DNA of 64,000 nt from Persicaria tinctoria. Its lineage: Eukaryota; Streptophyta; Magnoliopsida; Caryophyllales; Polygonaceae. The translations under genes and the position numbers were made by a program. How positions within the stretch are numbered: the stretch's first letter is position 1; each line of letters begins with the position of its first letter. The notes below the pieces were generated by a model, which saw only the letters and a list, made by a program, of their open reading frames with translations, made no database searches and was not told the DNA's origin. The DNA lies in NCBI GenBank assembly GCA_037127255.1, contig JBANSL010000010.1:27732620-27796619 (forward strand). The letters run 5' to 3'. Positions 22,386 to 32,620 of this stretch are shown here, in pieces.

Positions 22386-24577
22386 GGAAAAAACAATCTA
22401 AAATAATACCAACTATCAACTTTCAACTCAAAATAATACCAACTTTGAAAATAACTAAGAGTGATACCAACTATCATACTATTTACCAATAACAATACCA
22501 AACACTTTCCGACCAAAAATCAGGTGAAAATGAATGATGACATGACACCTGGAATTTGCTGACTGGATATAAAAATTAATTAATATATTTTTACATAATA
22601 ATCTTTGAAAAAACAAAAAACACAAAATCATCTTTTTCCCCATTGCAATGAAATGTAGCAGCACCAAGGCATCACCATCGGCTCATCCATTGACTGCCTA
22701 CCCACACCGCTTACGCCCCGTCATTGTTATCGTCGCCCACCACCAACATGCTATAAGGCACCACCAAATCCTTGCCATGAATTTTTTTAGGATAACAAAT
22801 TTAAACAACAAGAACCCTAGGATATATATATCCAAGAAATTAAACAAAATCCCTCGCACAATTTCATTGCATTTTCGCAACTCGAATCAGATCTAAATCC
22901 AAGATATCCAATTAGCTAGTGAATCGAATCCCTAACACAATTTCACAAAAAAAAAACCATGATTTAATTTCCGATTCGTCACCACCGTGAGTGACCGATG
23001 TTGGAGGCAGATTTCTAATAGAAATGGTGGGATTCGGAGCAACAAAAATGTTGAAAGACAAGATGAACAAAGAAGAAAGCGAGGGTTACTCCTACCATGG
23101 CCGCACCCAGAGATTGGAGTAGCAGATTGTGCTAGGACGCCTGATGCGTTGCCGAAGCAGAGCTTCTTTCGTTTGGTTGCTATGAAATGAAATCGATTCT
23201 ACCCGGAGCCATCGCCGCTAGAGGAGGTTGAGTAGGAGAAGAACGGGAGGCCTTGCTTGGGTACAGATTTGGAGATTGCAAAGGTGATGGATCTATTATT
23301 GTTCTTCGTAGCAAGGATTTGGGAAGAAGATGGATATTTTGATTTTATTTTTGTTTTTAATTGTTATGTCCAAAATCCTAGTCATTAAATAATTTTTATG
23401 TCCATTCAGTAAATTTCGGGTGCCATGTCACCGTCTTCGCTGGATTTTTGGTCGGAAAGTCTTTGGTATTGTTATTGGTAAATAGTTTGATAGTTGGTAT
23501 CACTCTTGGTTATTTCCAAAGTTGGTATTATATTGAGTTGAAGGTGGATAATTTGTATTATTTTGAGTTGTTTTTCCTAGGGCTGGGCAAAAGTTGGATC
23601 GAACCGGAATCGGACCGAAAATTACGGTCTTTGGATCGGACCGGAGTAATACGGTTTAGTCCACGGCCCAAGAAAATTTGGATTCCGAGTTCCGGTCCGA
23701 ACTCGAGACCAGACCGGAATTTCCGGGTCGGACCGGAATTGGACCGGATTTGGTTGATTTAAAAAAAAAAGGGTTGTGCTTGCCTTATAACCTAGCTACC
23801 CAGTCTCACAGCTGCATCATTAGAGACTTCAGAGTTCAACCTTCACCCCTCCTCTTTTAGCCTCTCTATTCAGGCTTCTTTGTTCTCTTCCCACGGCTCC
23901 GGCGCTCCGCTCCTCCCTCCGTCCCTCATGCTCGCCATTCCGCTCCTCCCTACACCCTCCCTTCCGCCCCTCATGCTCCGGTGCTTCACTCTTCAGTCGG
24001 CCCTCCTCCCTCCGTCCCTCGTGCTCTCCATTCGGTCGATCTGCTCCTCAATCCGCCCTCCTCCATCCGTCCCTCGTGCTACGACGCTCCGCTCCTTAGT
24101 CCGCCTCCTTTTTGTTCGCAACTCCCCTCCACAATACTACAATATCAAGTGTTCATCTGCCCTCTCTTTACATTTTTAGATCTAGGTTTAATTTATGTAT
24201 ATTTTCACAAATTAATTTTGATTTCAGACTTTGAATGTTAGATTTCGATTTTGGAGAAATTATAAAGGATTGTTGTATTGCTGTCAATGGGCTTTCAATC
24301 TTAGATTTCAATTCCAGAATTTCAATCTTAGACTTTCAATCTTAATCAAGGGTTAGAAAAATCAATGGGCTGTTGTATTGCTATCATAATGTAAACCTCC
24401 CAAAAAAGCAGAACAATGTATAATAAGGATGAATCTGGTCGAAACAGTCTTTCCGATCCGCGGACCAGAAAAACCGGGACCATATTTTTCGGTCCCGGTC
24501 CGATCCGCGATCCAAGTTTCTAAAAATTCCGATCCACCGGATCGGATCGGGACCGGAAGCCCAAACCTAGTATTTCC
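22386..24577. mobile_element. Non-autonomous Mutator-like element with long TIRs, holding a hAT
   Basis: Long terminal inverted repeats of about 170-190 bp start GGAAAAAACAAT on the left (22386-22560) and are matched in reverse at about 23390-23577. Shared blocks include AAGAGTGATACCAACTATCA and ACTTTCCGACCAAAAATC. The 9-bp target duplication TTTTAAAAT lies at 22377-22385. Its partner is at 24578-24586, displaced because a hAT element has inserted at the right TIR edge. A 9-bp duplication plus long TIRs is the Mutator signature. The interior (22560-23390) has no transposase; it may be captured sequence but I cannot identify a source. Confidence 0.82.
23578..24569. mobile_element. Non-autonomous hAT-like transposon, 992 bp
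   Basis: The ends are TAGGGCTGGGC on the left and, inverted, TAGGTTTGGGC on the right. The flanking 8-bp duplications are GTTTTTCC (23570-23577) and GTATTTCC (24570-24577), differing at one base. Both subterminal regions are crowded with CCGGTCC/GGACCGG motifs, typical of hAT transposase-binding repeats. The middle holds short proline/serine-rich open frames but no transposase. It sits exactly inside the outer 8 bases of the Mutator-like element's right terminus. Confidence 0.8.
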
Positions 24578-24586
24578 TTTTAAAAT

Positions 24587-24851
24587 TTATTTTCTTAATA
24601 AATCAATTAAATGCAATTAGAATTCAATCACCTCATTTAAGCATAATCATCTAATGATAAAAAAAAATGTAATCCAATGGCTGAAATTTAAATCCAACGG
24701 TTAAAATGGTTTCATTTACTGATCTGCAAATTTTTACGAAAAGTTAACGGTCGGATTATGTAAAATAAATACATCAGAACATATTCTTCATATCACATTA
24801 TACATTTTGATCTCTCTTCCACTCTTCTTGTATCTTTAAAATTTGATACTC
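24587..24851. other. Harbinger 5' non-coding segment
   Basis: This AT-rich sequence lies between the Mutator-like insertion and the ORF1 start. No separate feature is visible apart from CAATGG/CAACGG motifs. Confidence 0.4.
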
Positions 24852-25077
24852 ATGAGTTCTAGAGGTCTCAAATGGAGTGTGCAAGAAGATATAATCTTAT
24901 GCCAAGCATGGATTTCAATTTCACAAGATGGGGCGATTGTGACAAATCAATCGTTGGATTCATTTTGGGCAGGGATTTAAAATAAATGTGAGGAATATCT
25001 TGAATCCTTCAATCGAAGCAAAGATGCATATCATGGGCGTTGGAGAGTAATTAACCAAGAGTGTTCTCTATTTTGAC
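24852..25077 (+). pseudogene. Harbinger ORF1 (Myb/SANT-like), first part
   Basis: ORF1 of PIF/Pong-type elements is a Myb/SANT DNA-binding partner of the transposase. From ATG 24852 the frame reads GLKWSVQEDIILCQAW, the start of the tryptophan-rich trihelix domain, and later HGRWRVINQECSLF. An in-frame TAA at 24978 and a TGA at 25074 break it. The frame is cut at 25077 by the large LTR block, with TTGAC duplicated on both sides. It continues at 46642. Confidence 0.78.
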
Positions 25078-26021
25078 TGTAAAGGCCCGAATTTTCATAT
25101 ATTAATTTTTGGAAAAAGAAAATTAAAAATAAATTTAAAGTGAATTCCGGCCCAAATTTTAATTTTAAAGATCGAATCCGTCTTTCATTTCGGGATTCGA
25201 AAATTCCTTCCGTCGGCGGTATCCTATTCTATTTTAAATATCTAATCGATCGAGAGAGCGAGTTTCGGAATTTGTTTATTTTCAGGTATTTTGCTTGGGA
25301 CCATATCATTTGTCTCTTCCTCCCCATTTGTCTCATTCTTCCACCCCTCCTATTTCAAATTCTAAAGTTATTGTCAATTGTGGTATGATTTGGATAAGGA
25401 TCATTTTGGTGTTGGGACAATTAGAGAAAATTGGACCACTTTCAAGTTTCAACCCCTCGCTTCGTTTAACATGACAAAAGTGCACCCCTCTCTAGTATTT
25501 CTTTTCCCCATGCTCTGTGCACTGAAAAGCACACCTTCCCTCTTCAGAATCAGGTTCCTTGACCAGATCCCCCTCCCACGTGATTCAACGGAACCAAACA
25601 ACCCTTTACCTCTCCTCTTTGAAAGTCTGCCGAGAGCAACCCACTTCCCCCATTTCAGCCGCAACACCACCACTACACCTCACCACCACCAGGTCCCAGC
25701 CACCGTCACCACTTCTCATCTCCTTGCGCCGCCGACCCCACCAATACACCACCTCATATCAGCAGCCTCAAAGAAGATCCCTGAGCGCAGTCTCGAGCGA
25801 GCACCCGAGCGCCACACTTCCCTGTTTCCCGAGCACTTGAACACCTGCCCCACCTCCTTCCTCCTGGTGTCTGAACCACAACAGCAGTTCCCCAACGGAC
25901 TAGGACGAGTCGGAGCCAACCAGAAGCACCCCGCAGCCGCTAACGCCACCTCCACCTTCCTCCATCCCTGCTTCCGTCCAAGGCGCGATAAGCCTCCCTC
26001 CTCCTCACTTTTCCGCTCCCA
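25078..26021 (+). repeat. Left gypsy-LTR-like arm
   Basis: The arm starts TGTAAAGGCCCGAATTTTC, the usual start of a chromovirus-type gypsy LTR, and ends abruptly at CCGCTCCCA, where the copia LTR begins. It contains an unbroken frame at 25378-26073 (231 codons) whose counterpart in the right arm is also open (217 codons). I do not regard this as a known protein. Confidence 0.65.
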
Positions 26022-26699
26022 TGTAGGTGCGATTGCGAATGTAGCCTCAATTTTGATTGTAAAATCGCTTTGAAAGATGAGTGAAAAACCCGTGTTTGAA
26101 AGTGTTTAAGGCCGTGGCATGGTATAAAAGGGAACCACTGCCTTAGAAGCGAAATCTCCCCGACATCGTGGTGCAGGTCGGCTACAGGCGTCGTCCCCTA
26201 AGGATACACAACGGCTTCTCAGGCGTGCACTCTCCGTTGAAGCAATGGAACCACCCAGGAGCCAGAACGGTTTACAGAAGCAGAGAGAAGGAGGAGAACG
26301 TGAGTTCTGTGTGTTGAAAACTAGAAGGGAAACGTCGGTTTTTTAAAACAAAGGAAGACGCTCCACCACGCAAAAATCTCGAAAAGAATCTGAACCACTT
26401 TTCAAAACGTGTGATGGAGTTGAATTAGCCAAAACCCTAACTCAACCCTATCCGAGGCCAATTTAATTGATAAAAATAAATCCCGACGTAAAATGTGACC
26501 AACACCGCGCACGTGTCATGGACCGGACCAACGACAGTGGTGGTGGTGCGCGTGTGTGGGACTCCTATCCCAACTCTCAATAACCCATTGAAAAACTCCT
26601 CCTTAAAAACAACCCCTCAACCCCTTTTGTAATCAACGTGGGACTTTAAGAAGTCCAAAAGACACTTCGGAAAAATCCTCAATGAACATTTCCCCAACA
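26022..26699 (-). repeat. 3' LTR of copia 1
   Basis: On the minus strand the LTR begins TGTTGGGGAAATG, right after a purine tract (TTGTGGGGGAC), and ends GCACCTACA at 26022. Positions 26022-26212 match 42103-42293. Confidence 0.82.
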
Positions 26700-26711
26700 G
26701 TCCCCCACAAA

Positions 26712-27237
26712 TATGAGGAACTGGGGTTTTAAAACAAAAAACATCGTTCTGAGCTAGTTTCGTGGAGAAAGTACTTAAATGTTGGTGAACGAATCTTGAA
26801 CCAACACATAGTGAAGCTGAGTATCTCACATGTCATAGAAGTAAACGAATCTTGAACTTCTAGACTCGCGAGTTGACCTCAACAACACATACCTTCACCA
26901 CTGCCCTGGTGGTTCCGCGATCTAATTGTCAACTGTAATAGTCATCTCATACCTTGGGTGTTGAAGAGTTCTCTAGAAAGACAACCCTAGTCTTCCATAG
27001 AAGGCGACTAACCCTTTACACTCTCGTAGGTGATTCCATCAAGTCCTTCTCAATAGGACCACCCTTGCAGGGCTATGGTATTATTAAGAGCACAAAGCTC
27101 AACCTCTACAGTTTTCGGTGAATCCATCAAGTCCTTCTCAATAGGACCACCCAACTCTAGGCTATGGAATCATTAAGAGTTCGAGACTCATCCTTTCTCA
27201 TACACCTATCCCGGTAATGGGTATGGTGTATCTCAGC
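26712..27237 (-). other. Copia 1 sequence between pol and the 3' LTR
   Basis: This is non-coding 3' sequence of the element. A direct repeat of about 60 bp (around GAATCCATCAAGTCCTTCTCAATAGGACCACCC) occurs at about 27024-27056 and again at 27118-27150. No gene is supported. Confidence 0.5.
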
Positions 27238-27557
27238 TCACGTAGATTTGAGCCCCATTCCCTTAGAAGATTCAAGGACCATCCTTCTGTTCAGCCCCTT
27301 CATCAACGGATCTGCCAGATTCCTCTCGGACTTCACATACTCCAAGCAAATGACACCGGTAGCAATCAGCTGTCTCACAACTTCATATCTAATCCGTATG
27401 TGTCTCTTCTTACCATTGTAAGTATTGTTGTTAGCTACACAAATAGCAGATTGTGAGTCACAATGTAGAGAAATAGTTGGGGTCTTATGCCCCCACAAAG
27501 GTAAGTCAGCCAGTAAGCTTCTCAACCACTCAGCCTCTTGACCAACTAAATCTAATG
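27238..27557 (-). pseudogene. Copia 1 RNase H, C-terminal part
   Basis: Frame reading on the minus strand gives the RNase H tail of a copia polyprotein, including LHCDSQSAICVANN, KKRHIRIRYEVV and NLADPLMKGLN, the usual end of the domain. It joins the part at 38330-38871 across the younger copia: the frame resumes once one copy of the CTATG duplication is ignored. Confidence 0.85.
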
Positions 27558-27562
27558 CTATG

Positions 27563-28831
27563 TGATAACTCCACTCTCTTTGATGAAAATCGGAATTTGT
27601 TTCAAAGGCTTTGATAGACAGTTTGTGTCAAAGGTCTTGGAGCTTTAACAGTGTTGATGAAATACAAAACCTGCTTTATATGTTATTATGTCCGAATATT
27701 ATATTATGTTATTATATGCTTCCATATTATTATTATATATTCACTAACCTTTCAGGAAGCTATTTGAATTATATCTCCTTCCTTAAGCGTTCAAAGCTGA
27801 GAAAGATCAAATCGAGATCATGACTTCCGAAGTTTCCAAAGATAGAAGATTGCGCTCAAGCCATGATCCTCTCTTAGCCGTTGGAGAAGATTCCTTCCTC
27901 AAGTGGCGCCGATGATCTTCACTATATAAAGGAGATGAAGAAGAGAGAGAGGACATACGCACTTCAAGAATATCATTGCACAATCAGCCTTCAAGCATAC
28001 TTCTCTCTTCAGCGTGTTCTCTCTGCTTGTTCTTAAGAGTCTTATATTTTGTTTCAAAGCATTTGAGAGATACACAGTGAGCTTATAGGATATATTTCGA
28101 GAGAGTGTTATACTCGAGAGTTTATAACTCAGGAAGTGGACACTAGGCTATTGATTCTCGAGAGTAAGAGGATTGTACTAGATAGCTGAGAGAGGTGGGG
28201 CTCTTCTAGATTGGTCTAGGACTCCAAGGGAACGTGAGTTGACTAGATTGCAATTGTATAGGAGAGAGGCTTCTCGGTGAGCTATTAGGATCCTAAGCTT
28301 TGTGAATCAATAAAGCTTGTTGAATCCTAGGGTTGTGGAGGAACCCTAGGCGGGGACGTAGGCCAAGTTCGTGCCGAACATCGTTAACAATTCGTTGCGT
28401 CCTTTACTTATTGCTTTACCTTATTTCCGCACTTGGTTCGATTGTCTAACTTTGTGATTCAGGTTAATCTCAAAGGGTTTTATACGAGCTCCAAAAGTCT
28501 TGAGACTTTCTGCGAAAAACGGGCATACTCTATTCAACCCCCCATTCTAGAGTATTTTCTTTATTACATTGTTTTATACTCCCTCCGTTCAACAAAACTT
28601 GACGTTTTACTATTCATGCACGCTTTTTTAGGAGCTAAAAACTATATAAAATATCGACTTTTTAAATAATTTTTTTTAACAATTTCGTAGTTATTATTAA
28701 TAAGTACAAACTTGTTAAAAAAAATTTAAAAATAAATAAATATTTTATATAGTTTTTATCATTCTAAAAAAGCGTGCGTGAATAGTAAACGACAAGTTTT
28801 GTTGAACGGAGGGAGTATTATCGAACCTTCA
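27563..28831 (+). repeat. 5' LTR of copia 2
   Basis: This is the same LTR as 37296-38324, with a Stowaway MITE inserted near its 3' end at 28579-28815. TATA-like CACTATATAAAGG lies near 27918. Confidence 0.9.
28579..28815. mobile_element. Stowaway-type MITE, 237 bp
   Basis: Its terminal inverted repeats start CTCCCTCCGTTCAACAAAAC at both ends. It is flanked by TA duplications (28577-28578 and 28816-28817). The empty site is seen in the other LTR at 38308-38313. Stowaway MITEs are non-autonomous Tc1/mariner elements. Confidence 0.9.
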
Positions 28832-28889
28832 ATTGGTATCAGAGCTTTACTCACTGCTTTTGATCTAACAATCTTGTGAGTTTTGGATC

Positions 28890-30170
28890 ATGTCTGGTGA
28901 AGCAAGCGGAGGGTTTGCACAGGGAAGGTCCACCAGCAGACCACCACTCTTTGTAGGGAACAACTTTGTCCACTGGAGATCTTTGATGAAGATGTTCATC
29001 ATAGACCAAGATCTAGAACTTTGGAACATTATAGAGAATGGTCCGAAGATTCCAGAGAAAGATGGACCAAATGATACCAAAGTTGCAAAGAAGGAGTCTG
29101 AATACAACCAAGCAGACCTTGAAATCGTCTCCAAAAACTACAGGGCCATTAACATACTATATTGTGGTCTTAGTACTGATGAGTTTAACCGTATTTCATC
29201 TTGTAGGTCAGCTAAAGAGATTTGGGACAAGCTGGTCGTCACCTACGAAGGAACCAGTCAAGTGAAGGACACCAAGATGAGCATCTTCCTTCGAAAGTAT
29301 GAACTCTTCAAAATGAAGCCTGATGAGTCCATTAAGGCCATGTTCACACGGTTCACGGAAATCACGAATAACCTTGACTCTCTCGGCAAGACCTTTGAGA
29401 ATGTTGAGAAAGTGAGGAAGATATTAAGGTGCCTCCCAAAAGACAAATGGGGCCCGAAAGTGACAGCCATAGAGGAAGCCCAAGATCTCACCACTCTACC
29501 CCTTGATGACTTGCTTGGGAAGCTGATCACACATGAGATGATTCTCAATGAAGACGATGGAGAACTTCCAGCAAGCACTAAGAACTTGGCGCTCAAGTCT
29601 AAGAAGGATGAGCCCAAAGATGTGTCTAATTCCGAAGATGAGGACGATGATGAGGATGATCCCTTTGATCTCATTACAAGGGGTCTTTCTCGAATCCTCA
29701 AGATGAAGAAGCAATTCAACAACAAAGACGGATCAGAGTCTTCTAAATTTCGAGGTAAGTCTCAATACAACAAATATGAAAAGAAGACTAAACCTTTGTC
29801 TTGTTTTGAATGTGGTGAAACAGAACATCTAGTGAAAGATTGCCCTCAAAAGAAGAAGAGTCAATTCAAGAAAGGTGACTCAGATTCCGATGATGAAAAG
29901 GCCAACCTTTGTCTCATGGCCATAGGAGATGAATTCCATGATAAGCAACTTGAGGTAACCGTAAGAGAGCTTATGGCAAGTCCAAAAGAGGTACTATCGG
30001 AATTCCTTTCTAATATGATTGCCAATGAAGAGAAACTTATTGCTCAAACTAACACTCTTATCAGGAAAACCGTGGACCATGAAAGAACTATTGAGGAACT
30101 GTCTAGGAGGGTCAAAAGTCTTGAAACTTCTTATTCAGGTCTTGACATTAAAGTCAAGACTCTTGACTAA
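28890..30170 (+). CDS. Copia 2 gag polyprotein, N-terminal part
   Basis: This is a 426-residue open frame that makes the capsid/nucleocapsid of the element. The N-terminal part carries the usual copia gag features: NFVHWRSLMKMFI near residue 27, a KEIWDKLVVTYEGT segment, and the LRKYELFKMKPDESI helix. An acidic linker rich in Asp/Glu (about residues 243-255) precedes the first zinc knuckle, CFECGETEHLVKDC (CX2CX4HX4C), at about residue 310. It ends at a TAA (30168-30170) where the frame otherwise continues with coiled-coil-like sequence, so the stop probably splits what was one polyprotein. Confidence 0.85.
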   Translation: MSGEASGGFAQGRSTSRPPLFVGNNFVHWRSLMKMFIIDQDLELWNIIENGPKIPEKDGPNDTKVAKKESEYNQADLEIVSKNYRAINILYCGLSTDEFNRISSCRSAKEIWDKLVVTYEGTSQVKDTKMSIFLRKYELFKMKPDESIKAMFTRFTEITNNLDSLGKTFENVEKVRKILRCLPKDKWGPKVTAIEEAQDLTTLPLDDLLGKLITHEMILNEDDGELPASTKNLALKSKKDEPKDVSNSEDEDDDEDDPFDLITRGLSRILKMKKQFNNKDGSESSKFRGKSQYNKYEKKTKPLSCFECGETEHLVKDCPQKKKSQFKKGDSDSDDEKANLCLMAIGDEFHDKQLEVTVRELMASPKEVLSEFLSNMIANEEKLIAQTNTLIRKTVDHERTIEELSRRVKSLETSYSGLDIKVKTLD

Positions 30171-30644
30171 GAGAAATCTGAACTCAAGCAAGATCTCTCG
30201 TCTCTGAGAAGTGAACATCATGACTTAGAGAACGAGAAGATCTCCCTAAATAATAAGATTCAAGACCAACAGACAGCCCTCATAAGTTTTACCAAGTCCA
30301 AGGGAACTCTTGATAGGATGTTGGGTGAGCAACAAAGTTCTCTAAACAGAAGTGGTATTGGTTACAACCCGAGGTTTTTAAAGAAGCAACACATTACCAC
30401 TTTTGTGAAGGCAAAAGGAAGCAGAACTTCTCCTATATGTCACCACTGTGCGAGAAAGGGACATGTAAGAGAGACCTGCCCCTATAGAAGAAAGGATCCT
30501 CATATTATTCGCAATACATTTCCTATTCACTTGAGAAAAGAACGGATAACGCAAGTTTGGGTCCCCAAAGGCACTATTTTACCAAATATGGTTTATCCCA
30601 ATAAAGGATCTAAATTTGCTCACTGGTCTAGCCACAAAGGTTGA
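30171..30644 (+). pseudogene. Copia 2 gag C-terminal part with second zinc knuckle
   Basis: After the stop at 30170 the same frame continues with a charged helix and then a second CCHC knuckle (CHHCARKGHVRETC, about 30438-30479). It then reaches QVWVPKGTILPN, a conserved block ahead of the protease in SIRE-like elements. It ends at a TGA at 30642. Confidence 0.75.
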
Positions 30645-30670
30645 TGTTTGTTTTGTAGGAGATCACCAAG

Positions 30671-31170
30671 GTGAAGGAGCAAAAATGGATTATATATAGT
30701 GGATGCTCGAGGCATATGAGTGGGAAGAGTTCTCTCTTTCATGATCTAAAGGAGCAATCCACAGGAACAATCACTCTTGGTGACAAAGGAAAGTGCGACA
30801 TCGTTGGTATTGGTAGTGTTGGGAGTGATCATAACCACCGTATTAAAAATGTTTATCTTGTTAATTGTTTGAAGTATATTTTGCTTAGTATTTCTCAACT
30901 ATGTGATTTTGGTAATGATGTTGGATTTAACAAGAAAAGATGTTTAGTGCGCAGAGAAGATACATGTGAAATAGTTCTAATTGTCTATCGTTATAACAAC
31001 ATCTATGTCGTGAATGCTGAGCAAGTGGCACAAGGAAGCTTATCCTGTCTAAAGGCTTTGACGGACGATCCAAAGCTCTGGCACAAGAGATTCGGTCATG
31101 TAAGCCCACATACACTTCAGAAGCTTGTGACCAAAGGGCTTGTAAGAGGACTGCCTGAGATGCAAGGTTA
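30671..31170 (+). pseudogene. Copia 2 protease and GAG-pre-integrase, active-site Asp lost
   Basis: The protease motif reads IYSGCSRHMSG where copia proteases have DSGCSRHMTG, so the catalytic Asp is replaced by Tyr. The integrase zinc-binding region follows (LWHKRFGHVSPHTLQKL). The frame is then cut by a TIR-bounded insertion at 31171. Confidence 0.82.
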
Positions 31171-31704
31171 TTAGGATCGGGATTCTAGGATCGAATCACA
31201 ATAGGGTCCGTGGATCGGATCGTAAGATCCCATTAGGGGATCGTAAGATATTCGAAATATAATTAAATAATAAAATAAAAATATATATAACAAAGTTGCT
31301 TAATTTAAAGTTCTAGAATGAGGGAAAAAAATGTTAGTTACACAATATATTTTGATTTTAAGACATAAAAATCTACATTTACGACCTTAGACATTGTCAT
31401 ATTGGTTAAAAGACTCGAAAACAATTGTCTCTAAGCTATTTTTCACGTTCCTTACATGAATGTGTACATTTAAACACCCTAAAATCAACCAAGGAAACAA
31501 AACAAATGTTTAAAAAATACATATTGTTAGTAAAAATAGGATCTTTAGGATCGTGTGGGATCGTAAGATCCTATCGATCCATTAAGATTCTAAAGATCCC
31601 ATTGTAGATCCTACACAAAAAAGATCCTATGCATATATCCGGATCGGATCCCTAGGTAGGATCGTAGGATCTTAAGATTCTAAAGATCCGGATCGGGATT
31701 CTAA
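31171..31704. mobile_element. TIR-bounded insertion in copia 2 integrase, 534 bp
   Basis: The ends are TTAGGATC on the left and, inverted, TTAGAATC on the right. GGATCGTAAGATC and GGATCGGGATTC motifs fill both subterminal parts. TA on each side is compatible with a mariner-type target, but a longer duplication cannot be excluded. No coding capacity. It separates the pre-integrase zinc region from CKACTPGKQTHSSF. Confidence 0.6.
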
Positions 31705-32615
31705 TAACAATGCTGAGATGGACTTCAAAGGTATTGAGATGTGCAAAGCATGCACACCAGGTAAACAAACACATAGCTCTTTCAAACCCAAAAAGGTTGT
31801 AAGTACTTCTAGGCCCCTTGAACTTTTACATATGGATTTATGTGGTCTTCTGCGAGTCAAATCTCCGAATGGTAAAAAGTACATGCTTGTTATTATATTT
31901 GATGAATGCAATGACGGTTCTTTGAGTGAAAGTGTTGTAGATTTAGATCTTAACATTCATACAGAGAACGAGGATGGTGATGATGCTGCTACCAAGAACA
32001 CAGAGACGAGGAACATGCAGGAACAGATTCTCAACACTAAAGAATTGGCCCAAGGTGTTGAAGTTTCGTCCAAAGCCCTTGGTGTCCAATCCAACAGTGT
32101 TGAGACGTCAGAAACTGCTGTAACTAAACCTAACAGGACCACGGAGTCAGATGTATCACAAATCAATCCTACTGGTGTGACGAATCAAGGAGCTGAGACT
32201 AGCAAAAGGAAATTCAAATACTCCTCATCACACTCATTAAAGGATATCATTTCTGACCCTAGTTCTAGTGTTCAAACTCATTCTAAACTTAAAGATCTTT
32301 GTGCTTTTCACGCGTTTGTTTCTCTTATTGAGCCAAAGAAGGTAGATGAGGCACTTCAGGAGCCAGACTGGATCATTGCTATGCAAAGTGAGCTTAACGA
32401 ATTTGAAAGGAACAAAGTCTGGACCTTGAAGCCTAGGCCAAAGCATCAATCAGTCATTGGCACCCGATGGGTATTTCGAAACAAGCTAGATGAGAATGAT
32501 TTTGCAGGCTATAAGAAGCCGATTACATTGCAGTTGGAGCATGTTGCTCCCAAATCCTTTGGATAGCTCAACAAATGTGAGATCTTGGCATCAACCTCAA
32601 AGGAATTCCTATTAA
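31705..32615 (+). pseudogene. Copia 2 integrase remnant fused to start of reverse transcriptase
   Basis: The frame carries the end of the integrase zinc region and the first Asp block (LLHMDLCG). It then jumps to the acidic linker and the conserved start of copia reverse transcriptase (PDWIIAMQSELNEFERNKVW, GTRWVFRNKLDEN). Reverse transcriptase is missing after this point. The sequence passes straight into RNase H-like DFAGYK and stops near 32563, then resumes to 32615 before a solo LTR. The catalytic YVDD region and the integrase DDE core are deleted. Confidence 0.78.
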
Positions 32616-32620
32616 ATGTG

